Positions 42,990 to 52,169 of a stretch of DNA of 64,000 nucleotides are shown here, one piece after another. The number at the start of each line of letters is the position of its first letter. The stretch's first letter is position 1. The position numbers were made by a program, and so were the translations under genes. This DNA is from Vandammella animalimorsus (GTDB lineage: Bacteria; Pseudomonadota; Gammaproteobacteria; Burkholderiales; Burkholderiaceae_C): positions 56,662 through 120,661 of the forward strand of contig NZ_NSJB01000006.1 of NCBI RefSeq assembly GCF_002285265.1, given 5' to 3'. The notes under the pieces were generated by a model. The model made no database searches. It was given only the letters and a program-made list of their open reading frames with translations, and was not told where the DNA came from.

Positions 42990-45776
42990 ATGAGCAGCGA
43001 GCAAACCCGCCCCAGCGCGCCCGGCGTGCGCCTGCAATTCACGCACCAAGACTATCAGACCCGCGCCGTGCAGGCCGTGGTGCAGGCGTTTGACGGCCAG
43101 CCCATGGCCAGCACGGCTTTCAGCCTGCAACAAAGCCCCGGCAGCGTTGAGTACGCAACCGATGGCAGCATTGCCAACCGCCTCTGGATTGCCGAGGCGC
43201 AGATGCTGCAAAACGTGCGCAAGGTGCAAGCGGCCAATGGCATTGAACCCGCGGCCGAGTTGGTCGCAGACCACGCGGAAAACGGAGAAAGCCCCGGGGT
43301 TTTTTGCCCGCATTTCACGCTGGAGATGGAAACCGGCACGGGCAAGACCTACACCTTCATCAAAACCATGTATGAGCTGAACAAGGTGTATGGTTTCAAG
43401 AAATTCGTCATCGTCGTGCCCAGCGTGGCGATACGCGAAGGCACGATGAAAAACCTGGCCATTACCCGCCAGCATTTTGCGCAGGATTATGACAATGTGC
43501 CTTGCGTGCCCATTTTGTACGACAGCGCCCGCCTGAATGATTTACGCCATTTTGCGCAAAGCGATGCCTTGAGTGTGCTGGTCATCAACATCGACAGCTT
43601 TGCCAAGGATGGCAACAAAATCAACCAGCAGGGCGAGCGAGCGTTTGCACCCATTGAGTACATCCGCGCCATCAATCCGATTGTGATTGTGGATGAGCCG
43701 CAGAAATTTGAAACGGAAATCCGCCAAAAAGCCCTGCGCGACTTGAACCCGCTGTGCACGCTGCGCTATTCGGCCACGCACAAGAATGCCTATAACCGGC
43801 TGTATTCACTCAACCCGGTGCAGGCCTATGACCTGGGGCTGGTCAAGCAAATCGAGGTGGATGGCATTGAGGGGCAGGATGGCCACAATCAAGCCTTTGT
43901 GGAATTGGTGAGAATTGAGCCCAAAGCCAAAAGCATGACGGCGCGGGTGCGCATGGATGTCAATGGCGCAAACGGCGTGCTGCGCAAGGAAGTTTCCATC
44001 AAGCCTGGCGATGATTTGCACGAAAAAAGCAAAGGGCGTGATGTTTACCAGCAGGGCTATGTGCTCAACGATATTCGCGGCGATGAGATTGAATTTTCTG
44101 GCGGGCGCGTGCTGCGCGTGGGCCAGCGGCAAGATGCCATGCAAGACGCGGTGCAGCGCTACCAGATGGAGCGCACCATAGCGGCGCATTTCGCCAAGCT
44201 GAAACAATTGCAGCCGCTGGGTATCAAGGTCTTGAGCCTGTTTTTCATCGACAAAGTGGCCCATTACCGCCAATACGATGCCGACGGCCAACCGCAGCCT
44301 GGCAAGTTCGCCCAGTGGTTTGAAGACATATTCACGCAATATGCCCGCAAATATCCGGATTTGATTGCGCACCCGGCCAGCCAGGTGCATAACGGCTATT
44401 TCTCTGGCGACCGCAAGGGCAAAGGCAGCAAGGCGCAAACCATCTGGAAAGACACCGGCGGCCATACCGCCAAGGACGACGACACCTACGCCCTCATCAT
44501 GCGCGACAAGGAGCGGCTGCTGAGCTTGGATGAGCCGCTGCAATTCATCTTCAGCCACTCGGCGCTGCGCGAAGGCTGGGACAACCCGAACGTGTTCCAG
44601 ATTTGCACGCTCAACGACACGCAAAGCACGCTGAAAAAGCGCCAGGAAATCGGCCGCGGCCTGCGCCTGTGCGTGAACGCGCAGGGCGAGCGCGTGCACG
44701 ATAAAGCCATCAATGTGCTCACGGTGGTGGCCAATGAAAGCTACGAGAGTTTTGCCCGCCAATTGCAGGCTGAAATTGAGGAAGACACGGGCGCATCGTT
44801 TGCAGGCCGCACCAAAAATGCCCGCGCCAAGGTGCGGGTGGCGCGCAAGGAGTTGAATCCCGAGGAGCAGGCGCTGTTTGAGGCGATTTGGCAAAAAATC
44901 AATTACCAGACGCGCTACAGCGTCAAGCTCGATAGCAAGCGGCTGATTGCCGATTGCATCAAAGCCCTGGGCGATAGCCAGCAATACCCGCCCGTACAGC
45001 GCCCGCAGGTACAGGCCAGCAAGGCAAAAATTGTGATGGATGCCCAAGGCATCAGCGGCGTATTGAGCGGCACGGGGCAGCATGAAGTGCGCCTGCCCGC
45101 TGTGGTGCCGGATGTGTATGCCTATATCCAAAGCCGCGTGCACATCAGCCGCGCCAGCGTGTTTGCCATTCTGGATGGCTGCGGGCGCATGGCTGAATTG
45201 ACAGTGAACCCGCAGGCCTTTCTCGATATGGCCGTGCAGGCCATGCGCAACACCTTGCAGGCTTTGCAGGTGGAGGGCATTGAATACCGCGAAATCAATG
45301 GCCGCCGTTATGAAATGACGCTGTTTGAGCCGGTGGAAACCTATTTGAGCAGCGTGTATCCGCCCGGGCCGGATGCGCGCACGCCGCCTTTGCACAAAAC
45401 GCTGATGCAGGCCCAGCCGCTGCAAGCGCCCGGCAAGGCTCCGGCGTTTGACTGCGTGCCCAGCGACAGCGAGGTGGAAAGCCGCTTTGCCCGCGATTGC
45501 GCGCTGGATGCGCGCGTGCGCTTTTTCTTCAAACTGCCCGGCGCGTTCAAGATCGACACGCCGCTGGGCCGCTACAACCCCGATTGGGCCGTGGTGTTTG
45601 AAGATGACCGGCGGGTGTATTTCGTGGCGGAAACCAAGTCCAGCCTGGTGGATGGCGCATTGCGCCGCAATGAAACCTTGAAAATCGAATGCGGCAAGAA
45701 GCACTTTGCTGCGCGTGGCGATGACGGGCAGGTGATGTTCAAGGCGGTGGATGGTTTGAGCAAATTGCTTGGTTGA
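42990..45776 (+). CDS. res: Type III restriction-modification system, restriction/helicase subunit (Res)
   Basis: A 928-residue protein. The superfamily 2 helicase part has the Walker A motif METGTGKTYTFIKTM (near residue 115), VVPSVAIREG, the Walker B-like IVIVDEPQKFET, and SATHKN and REGWDNPNVFQI with QEIGRGLRL (motif VI). The C-terminal nuclease has PDWAVVF...ETKSSL, the PD-(D/E)XK catalytic set. It requires Mod for DNA recognition and cuts unmethylated DNA after ATP-driven communication between two head-to-head sites. The ribosome-binding site GAGGGAGG and the short gap show an operon with mod. The gene appears intact. Confidence 0.94.
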   Translation: MSSEQTRPSAPGVRLQFTHQDYQTRAVQAVVQAFDGQPMASTAFSLQQSPGSVEYATDGSIANRLWIAEAQMLQNVRKVQAANGIEPAAELVADHAENGESPGVFCPHFTLEMETGTGKTYTFIKTMYELNKVYGFKKFVIVVPSVAIREGTMKNLAITRQHFAQDYDNVPCVPILYDSARLNDLRHFAQSDALSVLVINIDSFAKDGNKINQQGERAFAPIEYIRAINPIVIVDEPQKFETEIRQKALRDLNPLCTLRYSATHKNAYNRLYSLNPVQAYDLGLVKQIEVDGIEGQDGHNQAFVELVRIEPKAKSMTARVRMDVNGANGVLRKEVSIKPGDDLHEKSKGRDVYQQGYVLNDIRGDEIEFSGGRVLRVGQRQDAMQDAVQRYQMERTIAAHFAKLKQLQPLGIKVLSLFFIDKVAHYRQYDADGQPQPGKFAQWFEDIFTQYARKYPDLIAHPASQVHNGYFSGDRKGKGSKAQTIWKDTGGHTAKDDDTYALIMRDKERLLSLDEPLQFIFSHSALREGWDNPNVFQICTLNDTQSTLKKRQEIGRGLRLCVNAQGERVHDKAINVLTVVANESYESFARQLQAEIEEDTGASFAGRTKNARAKVRVARKELNPEEQALFEAIWQKINYQTRYSVKLDSKRLIADCIKALGDSQQYPPVQRPQVQASKAKIVMDAQGISGVLSGTGQHEVRLPAVVPDVYAYIQSRVHISRASVFAILDGCGRMAELTVNPQAFLDMAVQAMRNTLQALQVEGIEYREINGRRYEMTLFEPVETYLSSVYPPGPDARTPPLHKTLMQAQPLQAPGKAPAFDCVPSDSEVESRFARDCALDARVRFFFKLPGAFKIDTPLGRYNPDWAVVFEDDRRVYFVAETKSSLVDGALRRNETLKIECGKKHFAARGDDGQVMFKAVDGLSKLLG

Positions 45777-45861
45777 AAAGCCAGCGCACAGCTTGGCATG
45801 GCGCTGCGCAAGATCAACAACCGCCTTGCCAGCACAGGCCGCATCTGCGCAGATCACAGCA

Positions 45862-45902
45862 AACAGCCCATGGCCTGCAGCGAATGCAGGCCATGGGCTG
45901 TT
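45862..45902. terminator. Bidirectional hairpin terminator between res and the L36 gene
   Basis: An 18-bp perfect inverted repeat (arms 45862-45879 and 45885-45902, inner sequence CCCATGGCCTGCA) with the loop GCGAA, followed by TTGGGTTTT on the plus strand and TTTGCTG on the minus strand. It lies between convergent genes and should stop both. Confidence 0.7.
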
Positions 45903-45934
45903 GGGTTTTCAAGCCGCCCGCGCGGGGCTTGGGC

Positions 45935-46084
45935 TCAACCCTTGCGGCGGTTCTTGGCGCCGCCTTGGCGGGCCTTGAAGCGCGGGTTGCTCTTGCAGAT
46001 GACGTAGATGCGGCCACGGCGGCGCACGACCTGGCAGTCGCGGCTGCGCTTTTTGGCTTCCTTGAGCGATGACAGTACTTGCAT
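45935..46084 (-). CDS. rpmJ2: 50S ribosomal protein L36, YkgO-type (second, zinc-free form)
   Basis: A 49-residue basic protein starting [17 protein letters not shown] and containing the L36 core [20 protein letters not shown], then a short basic tail. Zinc-binding L36 has four ligands (CXXC...C...H); this form has only two Cys (positions 17 and 30), as in the zinc-independent YkgO paralogues that replace L36 in zinc shortage. The AGGAA ribosome-binding site lies six bases upstream. A palindrome in its upstream region may be the operator of a metal regulator. The gene is short and easily missed by automatic calling. Confidence 0.92.
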   Translation of the reverse strand: MQVLSSLKEAKKRSRDCQVVRRRGRIYVICKSNPRFKARQGGAKNRRKG

Positions 46085-46164
46085 GGTGTTTCCTGGTAGT
46101 GTGAAAAAGCGGCCCGAAGCAGCGGCCAGGGCTTTCGGCCCGCTGCGCTCGAAACCGAGACGAG

Positions 46165-46181
46165 AATCATTCTAGATGATA
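46165..46181 (-). promoter_or_regulatory. A+T-rich palindrome upstream of rpmJ2, candidate Zur/Fur operator
   Basis: AATCAT-TCTAG-ATGAT(A) is a dyad in a rare A+T-rich island 80-95 bp upstream of the rpmJ2 start. YkgO-type L36 genes are known to be repressed by the zinc regulator Zur in other bacteria, so a Zur-like site is plausible, but the match to any consensus was not tested. Confidence 0.35.
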
Positions 46182-46341
46182 TTTGCTTATTGAAAAGACT
46201 GCGGCCTGCGGCGCTGGGGCCAGCCGCGAGGCGCCAGGGCTGCACCTACAATGCTTGGCCGTTGTTTCTGCGCCGCAGGCGCGCGCTGCCATGCGGCGGC
46301 CTGCGGCGCGATTGTTGGATTGCTGGATTCCTGGAGCTTTG

Positions 46342-48681
46342 ATGCCTGACCACCCTGTTGCCCCGCCCGCTGGGGCCCCTGCCGACAAGCGCGCGCTGCT
46401 GCGCGAGGCGGCGCTCGAATACCACGAGAAGCCCGTGCCGGGCAAGATTTCCGTCACGCCGACCAAGCAGCTGATGAACCAGTACGAGCTGTCGCTGGCC
46501 TATTCGCCCGGCGTGGCCGCGCCCTGTGAGGAGATCCAGAAAGACCCGGCCGCCGCTGCGCGCTACACCAGCCGCGCCAATTTGGTGGGCGTCATCAGCA
46601 ATGGCACGGCGGTGCTGGGCCTGGGCGACATTGGCGCGCTGGCCTCCAAGCCGGTGATGGAAGGCAAGGGGGTGCTGTTCAAGAAGTTCTCGGGCATCGA
46701 CGTGTTCGACATCGAGATCGACGAGAAGGACCCGCAAAAGCTGGTGGACATCATCGCCGCGCTGGAGCCGACCTTTGGCGGCATCAATCTGGAGGACATC
46801 AAGGCGCCGGAGTGCTTTTTCGTCGAGCGCGAGCTGCGCAAGCGCATGAAGATCCCGGTGTTTCATGACGACCAGCACGGCACGGCCATTGTGGTGGGCG
46901 CGGCCGTGATCGGCGGGCTGAAGGTGCTGGGCAAGCGCATCGAGGAGGTCAAGCTGGTGACTTCGGGCGCGGGCGCGGCGGCGCTGGCCTGCCTGGGCCT
47001 GCTGCTCAAGCTGGGTCTGAAGAAAGAAAACGTCTGGGTCACCGATATTGAGGGCCTGGTCTATGCAGGCCGCACGGCGCTGATGGACGAGATCAAGGCC
47101 CAGTACGCGCAGCAGACCGAGCAGCGCACGCTGGCCGAGGCCATCGAGGGCGCGGACGTGTTCCTGGGCCTGTCCGCCGGCGGCGTGCTCAAGCCCGAGA
47201 TGGTGGCGCGCATGGCCGACAAGCCGCTGGTGCTGGCGCTGGCCAACCCGACGCCGGAGATCCTGCCCGATGAGGTCAAGGCCGTGCGCAGCGATGCGGT
47301 CATTGCCACGGGGCGCAGCGACTACCCCAACCAGGTCAACAACGTGCTGTGCTTTCCGTACCTGTTTCGTGGCGCGCTGGACTGCGGCGCCACGGCCATC
47401 ACCGATGAGATGGAGGTGGCGGCCGTGCACGCCATTGTCGAGCTGGCTCAGGCCGAACAAAGCGAGGAGGTGGCGCGCGCCTATGTGGGCGAGAAGCTGA
47501 TGTTCGGGCCGGAATACGTCATCCCCAAGCCGTTCGATCCGCGCCTGATGATCAAGATCGCGCCGGCCGTGGCGCGCGCGGCCCAGGCCAGCGGCGTGGC
47601 CTCGCGCCCGATCGAGGACATGGACGCCTACGTGCAGCGGCTGCAGAACTTCGTCTACACCTCGGGCACGATGATGAAGCCCATCATCCTGGCGGCCAAG
47701 GCAGCGCAGAAAAAGCGCATTGCCTACAGCGAGGGCGAGGAAGAGCGCGTGCTGCGCGCGGCGCAAATCGTGGTGGACGAGCGCATCGCCCGCCCCACGC
47801 TGATCGGCCGCCCGGCAGTGATCGCCCAGCGCATCGAGAAATTCGGCCTGCGCCTGCAGCAGGGGCGCGACTACGACGTGGTCAACGTCGAGCAGGATGA
47901 GCGCTACCAGGATTTCTGGACCAGCTACCACCGCATGACCGAGCGCAAGGGCGTCACCGCCCCCGTGGCCAAGATCGAGATGCGCCGGCGCCTGTCGCTG
48001 ATCGGCAGCATGCTGCTGCACAAAGGCCACGTCGAGGGGCTGATCTGCGGCACCTGGGGCGGCTACCACAACCACCTGCACTACATCGACCAGGTCATCG
48101 GCAAGCAGCCCCAGGCGCGCACCTATGCGGCCATGAACGCGCTGATCCTGCCTGGGCGGCAGGTCTTTCTGGTGGACACGCACGTGAACTACGACCCCAG
48201 CGCCGAGCAGCTGGCCGAAATCACCATCGCCGCCGCCGCCGAGATGCAGCGCTTTGGCATCCAGCCCAGGGTGGCGCTGCTGTCGCATTCGAGCTTTGGC
48301 AGCAGCGACACGCCCAGCGCCGTGAAGATGCGCCAGACGCTGGCGCTGCTGCGCGAGCAGGCGCCCTGGCTGGACGTAGACGGCGAAATGCACGGCGACG
48401 TGGCGCTCGATGAGCAGGCGCGCCGCGCGCTGATGCCCAACACCACGCTGCAAGGCGACGCCAACCTGCTGGTGCTGCCGGGCATCGACGCGGCCAACAT
48501 CGCCTACAACCTGCTCAAGACCGCCGCCGGCCACAACATCGCCATCGGCCCCATGCTGCTGGGCGCGGCCAAGGCGGTGCACGTGCTCACACCCAGCACC
48601 ACGGTGCGCCGCATCGTCAACATGACGGCGCTGGCCGTGGTCGATGCCAACTCCCGCCACGGCGAGGCCGCGCAACCATGA
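46342..48681 (+). CDS. maeB: MaeB, NADP-dependent malic enzyme with C-terminal phosphotransacetylase-like domain
   Basis: A 779-residue hybrid. Residues about 15-430 form the malic enzyme ([12 protein letters not shown], the catalytic [15 protein letters not shown], the NADP-binding [12 protein letters not shown], and [12 protein letters not shown]). Residues about 445-775 are a phosphotransacetylase-like domain ([53 protein letters not shown]) that is usually regulatory, sensing acetyl-CoA. It converts malate to pyruvate and CO2. The ATG has a CTGGAG ribosome-binding site; upstream open codons are not used. The stop codon overlaps the RNase start (ATGA). Confidence 0.95.
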   Translation: MPDHPVAPPAGAPADKRALLREAALEYHEKPVPGKISVTPTKQLMNQYELSLAYSPGVAAPCEEIQKDPAAAARYTSRANLVGVISNGTAVLGLGDIGALASKPVMEGKGVLFKKFSGIDVFDIEIDEKDPQKLVDIIAALEPTFGGINLEDIKAPECFFVERELRKRMKIPVFHDDQHGTAIVVGAAVIGGLKVLGKRIEEVKLVTSGAGAAALACLGLLLKLGLKKENVWVTDIEGLVYAGRTALMDEIKAQYAQQTEQRTLAEAIEGADVFLGLSAGGVLKPEMVARMADKPLVLALANPTPEILPDEVKAVRSDAVIATGRSDYPNQVNNVLCFPYLFRGALDCGATAITDEMEVAAVHAIVELAQAEQSEEVARAYVGEKLMFGPEYVIPKPFDPRLMIKIAPAVARAAQASGVASRPIEDMDAYVQRLQNFVYTSGTMMKPIILAAKAAQKKRIAYSEGEEERVLRAAQIVVDERIARPTLIGRPAVIAQRIEKFGLRLQQGRDYDVVNVEQDERYQDFWTSYHRMTERKGVTAPVAKIEMRRRLSLIGSMLLHKGHVEGLICGTWGGYHNHLHYIDQVIGKQPQARTYAAMNALILPGRQVFLVDTHVNYDPSAEQLAEITIAAAAEMQRFGIQPRVALLSHSSFGSSDTPSAVKMRQTLALLREQAPWLDVDGEMHGDVALDEQARRALMPNTTLQGDANLLVLPGIDAANIAYNLLKTAAGHNIAIGPMLLGAAKAVHVLTPSTTVRRIVNMTALAVVDANSRHGEAAQP

Positions 48682-49331
48682 GGCCAGCGCCCGGCACAGG
48701 CCACAACAGCCAAGCTCAGCAAGCCCAGCAAGCCCAGCAAGCCCACCAAGCCTGGCAAGCCCGGCAGGGCCTGCGCGCCCCTGCCGGGCAGGCCGCCCCG
48801 GCAGAAGGCACGGCCGCAACGCAGCGGCTGCGCCGCCAGGCCCGGCGCGCAGCGCAGGCCGCCAGCGCCGCACTGCTGACGGCCTGGGCCGCCGGCGCCA
48901 TGGCCATGGGCGTGATGCTCTCGCCCGCCGACACGGCCCCGGCGCACGACGCGCCCACCCGGCAAACCCAAGCGGCTCCATCGCCTGCGCCGCCCGCCCG
49001 CGCCAGCCGCCAGGCCGGGGCCACCGATGCGCCGCACATGGCCACCATCGGCTGGCGCCAGCTGCCGCAAAAGGCGCGCGACACCTATGCGCTGATCCTG
49101 CAGGGCGGCCCCTTCCCCTACGACAAGGACGGCAGCGTCTTCGGCAACCGCGAGCGCCTGCTGCCCGTGCAGGCGCGCGGCTACTACCGCGAATACACCG
49201 TGCCCACGCCCGGCGTGCGCCACCGCGGCGCGCGGCGCATCGTCTGCGGCGGCCGGCAGGCCACCGCGCCCGAGCACTGCTATTACACGGCCGACCACTA
49301 CGCCAGCTTCCGCCGCATGCTGTTGCCGTAG
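48678..49331 (+). CDS. Secreted guanyl-specific ribonuclease of the barnase/RNase Sa (N1/T1) family
   Basis: A 217-residue protein. Residues 1-40 hold a Gln/Ala repeat from a 9-bp DNA tandem repeat and a Pro/Ala stretch. A hydrophobic segment at about 65-82 (ALLTAWAAGAMAMGVML) is a likely export signal or anchor. The mature RNase spans about 120-217: GGPFPYDKDGSVFGNRERLLP, RGYYREYTVPTPGV with the catalytic Glu, RGARRIVCGG with the Arg, and CYYTADHYASFRRM with the catalytic His. The fold and active site look complete. In many relatives a barstar inhibitor gene follows; here the next 114 bp hold no gene and the DUF599 gene comes directly. Confidence 0.9.
   Translation: MRPAPGTGHNSQAQQAQQAQQAHQAWQARQGLRAPAGQAAPAEGTAATQRLRRQARRAAQAASAALLTAWAAGAMAMGVMLSPADTAPAHDAPTRQTQAAPSPAPPARASRQAGATDAPHMATIGWRQLPQKARDTYALILQGGPFPYDKDGSVFGNRERLLPVQARGYYREYTVPTPGVRHRGARRIVCGGRQATAPEHCYYTADHYASFRRMLLP
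48717..48761 (+). repeat. 9-bp tandem repeat in the RNase gene (QQA-type)
   Basis: CAGCAAGCC occurs three times perfectly, then CACCAAGCC and TGGCAAGCC. It encodes QQA-type triplets at the very N-terminus, keeps frame on copy change, and lies in the region just after the maeB overlap. Confidence 0.85.
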
Positions 49332-49445
49332 GGCAGCGCTGGCCGCAAACCCTCGGCGGCCCTTGGCGCGTCGCCGCCCCGCATCCGCAGGCGCTGAAGC
49401 GCCGCCGTGCGCCAGGCCGCCAGCGTGCCGCTACCATTGCGCGCC

Positions 49446-50141
49446 ATGAAGACTCTCTCGATGCTCTCGGGCTACGACTGGCTGGCCCTGGCCTGCTTTC
49501 TGGGCGTGTGGTGGGGCTACATGGGCATGACCAAGTACAGCCGGATGCGCCACCGCTCGCTGCTGGCCACCACCAACCGCTACCGCCGCTACTGGATGAA
49601 GCAGGCCACGATGCGCGACCCGCGCATGCTCGATGGCCTGATCACGCAAAACCTCTCCAGCACGCCGACCTTCTTCAGCTCGACCACCATCATCGTCATC
49701 GGCGGCCTGTTCGCGCTGCTGGGCACGACCGACAAGGCCGCCGAGCTGATGCGCGCCTTCCCCTTCGCCCAGCCCGCGCCGCCGGAGGTGTTCGAGCTGA
49801 AGATCCTGCTGCTGATCTCCATCTTCGTGTACGCGTTCTTCCGCTTTTCGTGGTCCATGCGGCAGTACACCTTCGTGGCGCTGGCCATTGGCGGCATGCC
49901 GCCCGTCGATGAGTTCAAGGCCGGGCGCTTTGACCCCAATTACTACGCCGAGCGCGCCGGCAAGCTGGTGGGCCGCGCCGCCGAGGCATTCAACGACGGG
50001 CTGCGCGCCTACTACTTCTCCTTTGCCGCGCTGGCCTGGTTCTTCTCGCCCCTGGCGCTGATGGCCGCCACGGCGCTGGTGGTGTTCATCCTGTACTCGC
50101 GCGAGTTCCACTCCGACGTGCTCAAGATCCTGGCCGAGTAG
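49446..50141 (+). CDS. DUF599 family membrane protein
   Basis: A 231-residue inner-membrane protein with four hydrophobic segments: near residues 10-27 (DWLALACFLGVWWGYMGM), 75-95 (TIIVIGGLFALLGT), 115-135 (LKILLLISIFVYAFFRFSW) and 195-222 (YFSFAALAWFFSPLALMAATALVVFI). The YFRFSWSMRQYT-type block between segments 3 and 4 is characteristic of the DUF599 family. The function is unknown. It follows the RNase gene with a 114-bp gap; another in-frame ATG 39 bases upstream is less likely. Confidence 0.85.
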   Translation: MKTLSMLSGYDWLALACFLGVWWGYMGMTKYSRMRHRSLLATTNRYRRYWMKQATMRDPRMLDGLITQNLSSTPTFFSSTTIIVIGGLFALLGTTDKAAELMRAFPFAQPAPPEVFELKILLLISIFVYAFFRFSWSMRQYTFVALAIGGMPPVDEFKAGRFDPNYYAERAGKLVGRAAEAFNDGLRAYYFSFAALAWFFSPLALMAATALVVFILYSREFHSDVLKILAE

Positions 50142-50287
50142 CCAGCCCCCGCGCAAAAGCCGACACATTGGCCTGCAATGTGTTGCAGAATGACACGCTG
50201 CCGCCCGGTCAGGCGCCTGGCGACTGAAGACGCCCCCCCGGCAAGGCCGCGGCAGGGGCTGGCTCAACCAATACAACCACCACAACC

Positions 50288-51154
50288 ATGCAAGAGTACC
50301 GGCAAGTGCTGGCGCGGGCGGAGCAGCTGATGCGCGCGGGCGATTACCAGGGGGCGCTGGCCATCCTGGAGTTCCTGCTGCCCAGGCACCCCAACGTCGT
50401 GGCCTTGCACTGGTACCGCAGCCGCTGCCTGGTGCGCCTGGGCCAGCGCGACAAGGCCCGCATTGCGCTGACGGCGGTGCTGCGCGCGCGGCCCAACTTC
50501 GTGCCGGCGCTGATGATCCGTGTCAAGCTCGCGCGCGATGATGCCGAGGACTTCGACGTCGAGCCGCTGCTGCAGCGCATTTTGCTGCTCGAACCCGAGC
50601 GCGCCCGCGCCATGTACTGGCTGGCCGATACGCTGCTGCAGCGCGGCCCCGAGCACCAGCGCGAAGCCCTGCAACTGCTCGACCAAAGCATCGCCCTGTC
50701 CCCGGATCTGTTCAAGGCGCGGCTGCGCCGCGCCGACTTGCTGATCGCGCAAAGCGAAGACCCCGAGCAGCTGCCCCAAGACGCCCAGCTGCACACCGAC
50801 GCCCTGGGCGTGGGCCTGGACCGCAGCAAGCTGGAGGCGGCGCTGGCCGATCTGCAATACGTGGCCGACCGCCGCCACCATGAAAAAGCCGACATCCGCG
50901 CCGCGCACATCCTGCTGCGCCTGGGCCGCCAGCAAGAGGCCCTGGGGCATTTCGACCGCATGCTGGCGCGCCTGCCCCCTGGCGACCCGCGGCATGCCGC
51001 GCTGCAACTGCTGCGCCAGCAGGCCCTGCAGCGCCCCCAGCCAGAGGCCGGGCCCACCGATGCGGCCGCGGCCGCTGCCGCAGCCACCGCTGCCGGCACG
51101 CCCGATCACGGCATGGCCAAGGCCCCAGGCAGCGCACAAGCTGCGGCACAATAG
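50288..51154 (+). CDS. TPR-like helical repeat protein, cytoplasmic, function unknown
   Basis: A 288-residue protein without a signal peptide. It consists of helix pairs typical of tetratricopeptide repeats: AEQLMRAGDYQGALAILEFL, LHWYRSRCLVRLGQRDKARIAL, RARAMYWLADTLLQRG, LFKARLRRADLLIAQSEDP and RAAHILLRLGRQQEALGHFDRML. The last about 45 residues are Ala/Pro-rich. TPR proteins mediate protein interactions; no partner is indicated. It lies between the DUF599 gene and ssb, where relatives usually have a transporter gene, and is probably transcribed on its own. Confidence 0.75.
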   Translation: MQEYRQVLARAEQLMRAGDYQGALAILEFLLPRHPNVVALHWYRSRCLVRLGQRDKARIALTAVLRARPNFVPALMIRVKLARDDAEDFDVEPLLQRILLLEPERARAMYWLADTLLQRGPEHQREALQLLDQSIALSPDLFKARLRRADLLIAQSEDPEQLPQDAQLHTDALGVGLDRSKLEAALADLQYVADRRHHEKADIRAAHILLRLGRQQEALGHFDRMLARLPPGDPRHAALQLLRQQALQRPQPEAGPTDAAAAAAAATAAGTPDHGMAKAPGSAQAAAQ

Positions 51155-51296
51155 CCTGCCCTTGCTGGCACCAACGGCTGCCCGGGCCTGATCCGTACCC
51201 CCAGGCGCGCTTTGCGCGGGCCGCCACGAACGACGGACAGGGCCAGCGCCGACAAGCGCTGCCAGCCATTTGTCCCGTACTGAAAGAAAACGCACC

Positions 51297-51830
51297 ATGG
51301 CCTCAGTCAACAAAGTCATCCTCGTCGGCAACCTCGGACGCGACCCCGAGTTGCGCATGTTCCCCAGCGGCGGCCAGGTGGCCAACGTCAGCGTGGCCAC
51401 GACCGAACAATGGCGCGACAAGCAAACCGGCGAGCGGCGCGAGCTGACCGAATGGCACAACGTGGTCTTCAATGACCGCCTGGCCGAAATCGCCGCGCAG
51501 TACCTGCGCAAGGGCTCGTCCGTCTACATCGAAGGGCGCATCCGCACCCGCAAATGGCAGGACCAATCCGGTCAGGACCGCTACACCACTGAAATCCGCG
51601 CCGACGTCATGCAAATGCTCGGCGGCCGCGGCAGCGGCGGCGCGGACGGCAGGGACGGCGGCTACGACGGTGGCGGCTACAGCAGCGGCGGCTATGGCGG
51701 CGGCGCCCCGGCCCGCCAGCAACCCGAGCGAGCGCCCCAGGCCGCCCCCGCAGCCCAGCGCCCCGCAGCCCCACCGCCGCCACCGGCACAGAACTTCGAC
51801 CAGTTCGAGGACGACGACATTCCGTTCTGA
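51297..51830 (+). CDS. ssb: Single-stranded DNA-binding protein
   Basis: A 177-residue SSB. The OB fold (residues 1-112) has [43 protein letters not shown] and [20 protein letters not shown] Gly/Tyr-rich then Pro/Ala/Gln-rich linker follows, and the conserved acidic tip FEDDDIPF closes the protein, the docking site for SSB-interacting replication and repair proteins. It binds single-stranded DNA as a tetramer. The start at MASVNKVI agrees with the family; a TTG nine codons upstream is not supported. Confidence 0.96.
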   Translation: MASVNKVILVGNLGRDPELRMFPSGGQVANVSVATTEQWRDKQTGERRELTEWHNVVFNDRLAEIAAQYLRKGSSVYIEGRIRTRKWQDQSGQDRYTTEIRADVMQMLGGRGSGGADGRDGGYDGGGYSSGGYGGGAPARQQPERAPQAAPAAQRPAAPPPPPAQNFDQFEDDDIPF

Positions 51831-51962
51831 GAACAGCCGCCAACCCGGGCCGAGCAAAGCGCTGGCCCAGGCAATGCCCCTTGCGGCCCGCCCTGGGCCA
51901 GCAGCGGCACAAGCCGCCCCGATGCGCAGCGAAGGGGCGCAAGCAGCAGGGTCGCTTTTCTG

Positions 51963-52039
51963 AGGGGCTGTTGAGATGGCGTGTTGCGGCGGTGTTTTCG
52001 GTCAAAAAACGCTTCGCCAACCCAATCTCAACAACCTCT
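51963..52039. mobile_element. MITE-like inverted-repeat element, copy B (77 bp, internally deleted)
   Basis: It begins AGGGGCTGTTGAGATGG and ends CAATCTCAACAACCTCT. The left 45 bp and right 30 bp match copy A (29773-29937) except for five or so bases, but the middle 90 bp of copy A is missing; the joint lies in a run of A that occurs at both borders of the missing part. It lies 132 bp after ssb. No coding capacity. Confidence 0.7.
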
Positions 52040-52040
52040 G

Positions 52041-52073
52041 GTCACTTTCTTTTTGCGAAAAGAAGAAAGTGAC
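52041..52073. repeat. Hairpin GTCACTTTCTT / AAGAAAGTGAC
   Basis: An 11-bp perfect inverted repeat with an 11-base loop directly downstream of the copy B element. The T-rich left arm followed by a purine-rich right arm does not make a normal terminator. Elements of this look are common between genes in Comamonadaceae; here it ends the 339-bp gap between ssb and pyrF, which holds no gene. Confidence 0.65.
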
Positions 52074-52169
52074 TGCGCCGCCGGACCCGGACGCACATCC
52101 CGGCCCCGGCCCTTGCCTCCCACATGGGCGGCAACAGCCGGGCCAATCTCTCCAAGACTTTGAACGCTC

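Noticed and set aside
49332..49445. Remnant of a barstar gene after the RNase
   Set aside because: No recognisable barstar sequence could be read in any frame of the 114 bp.
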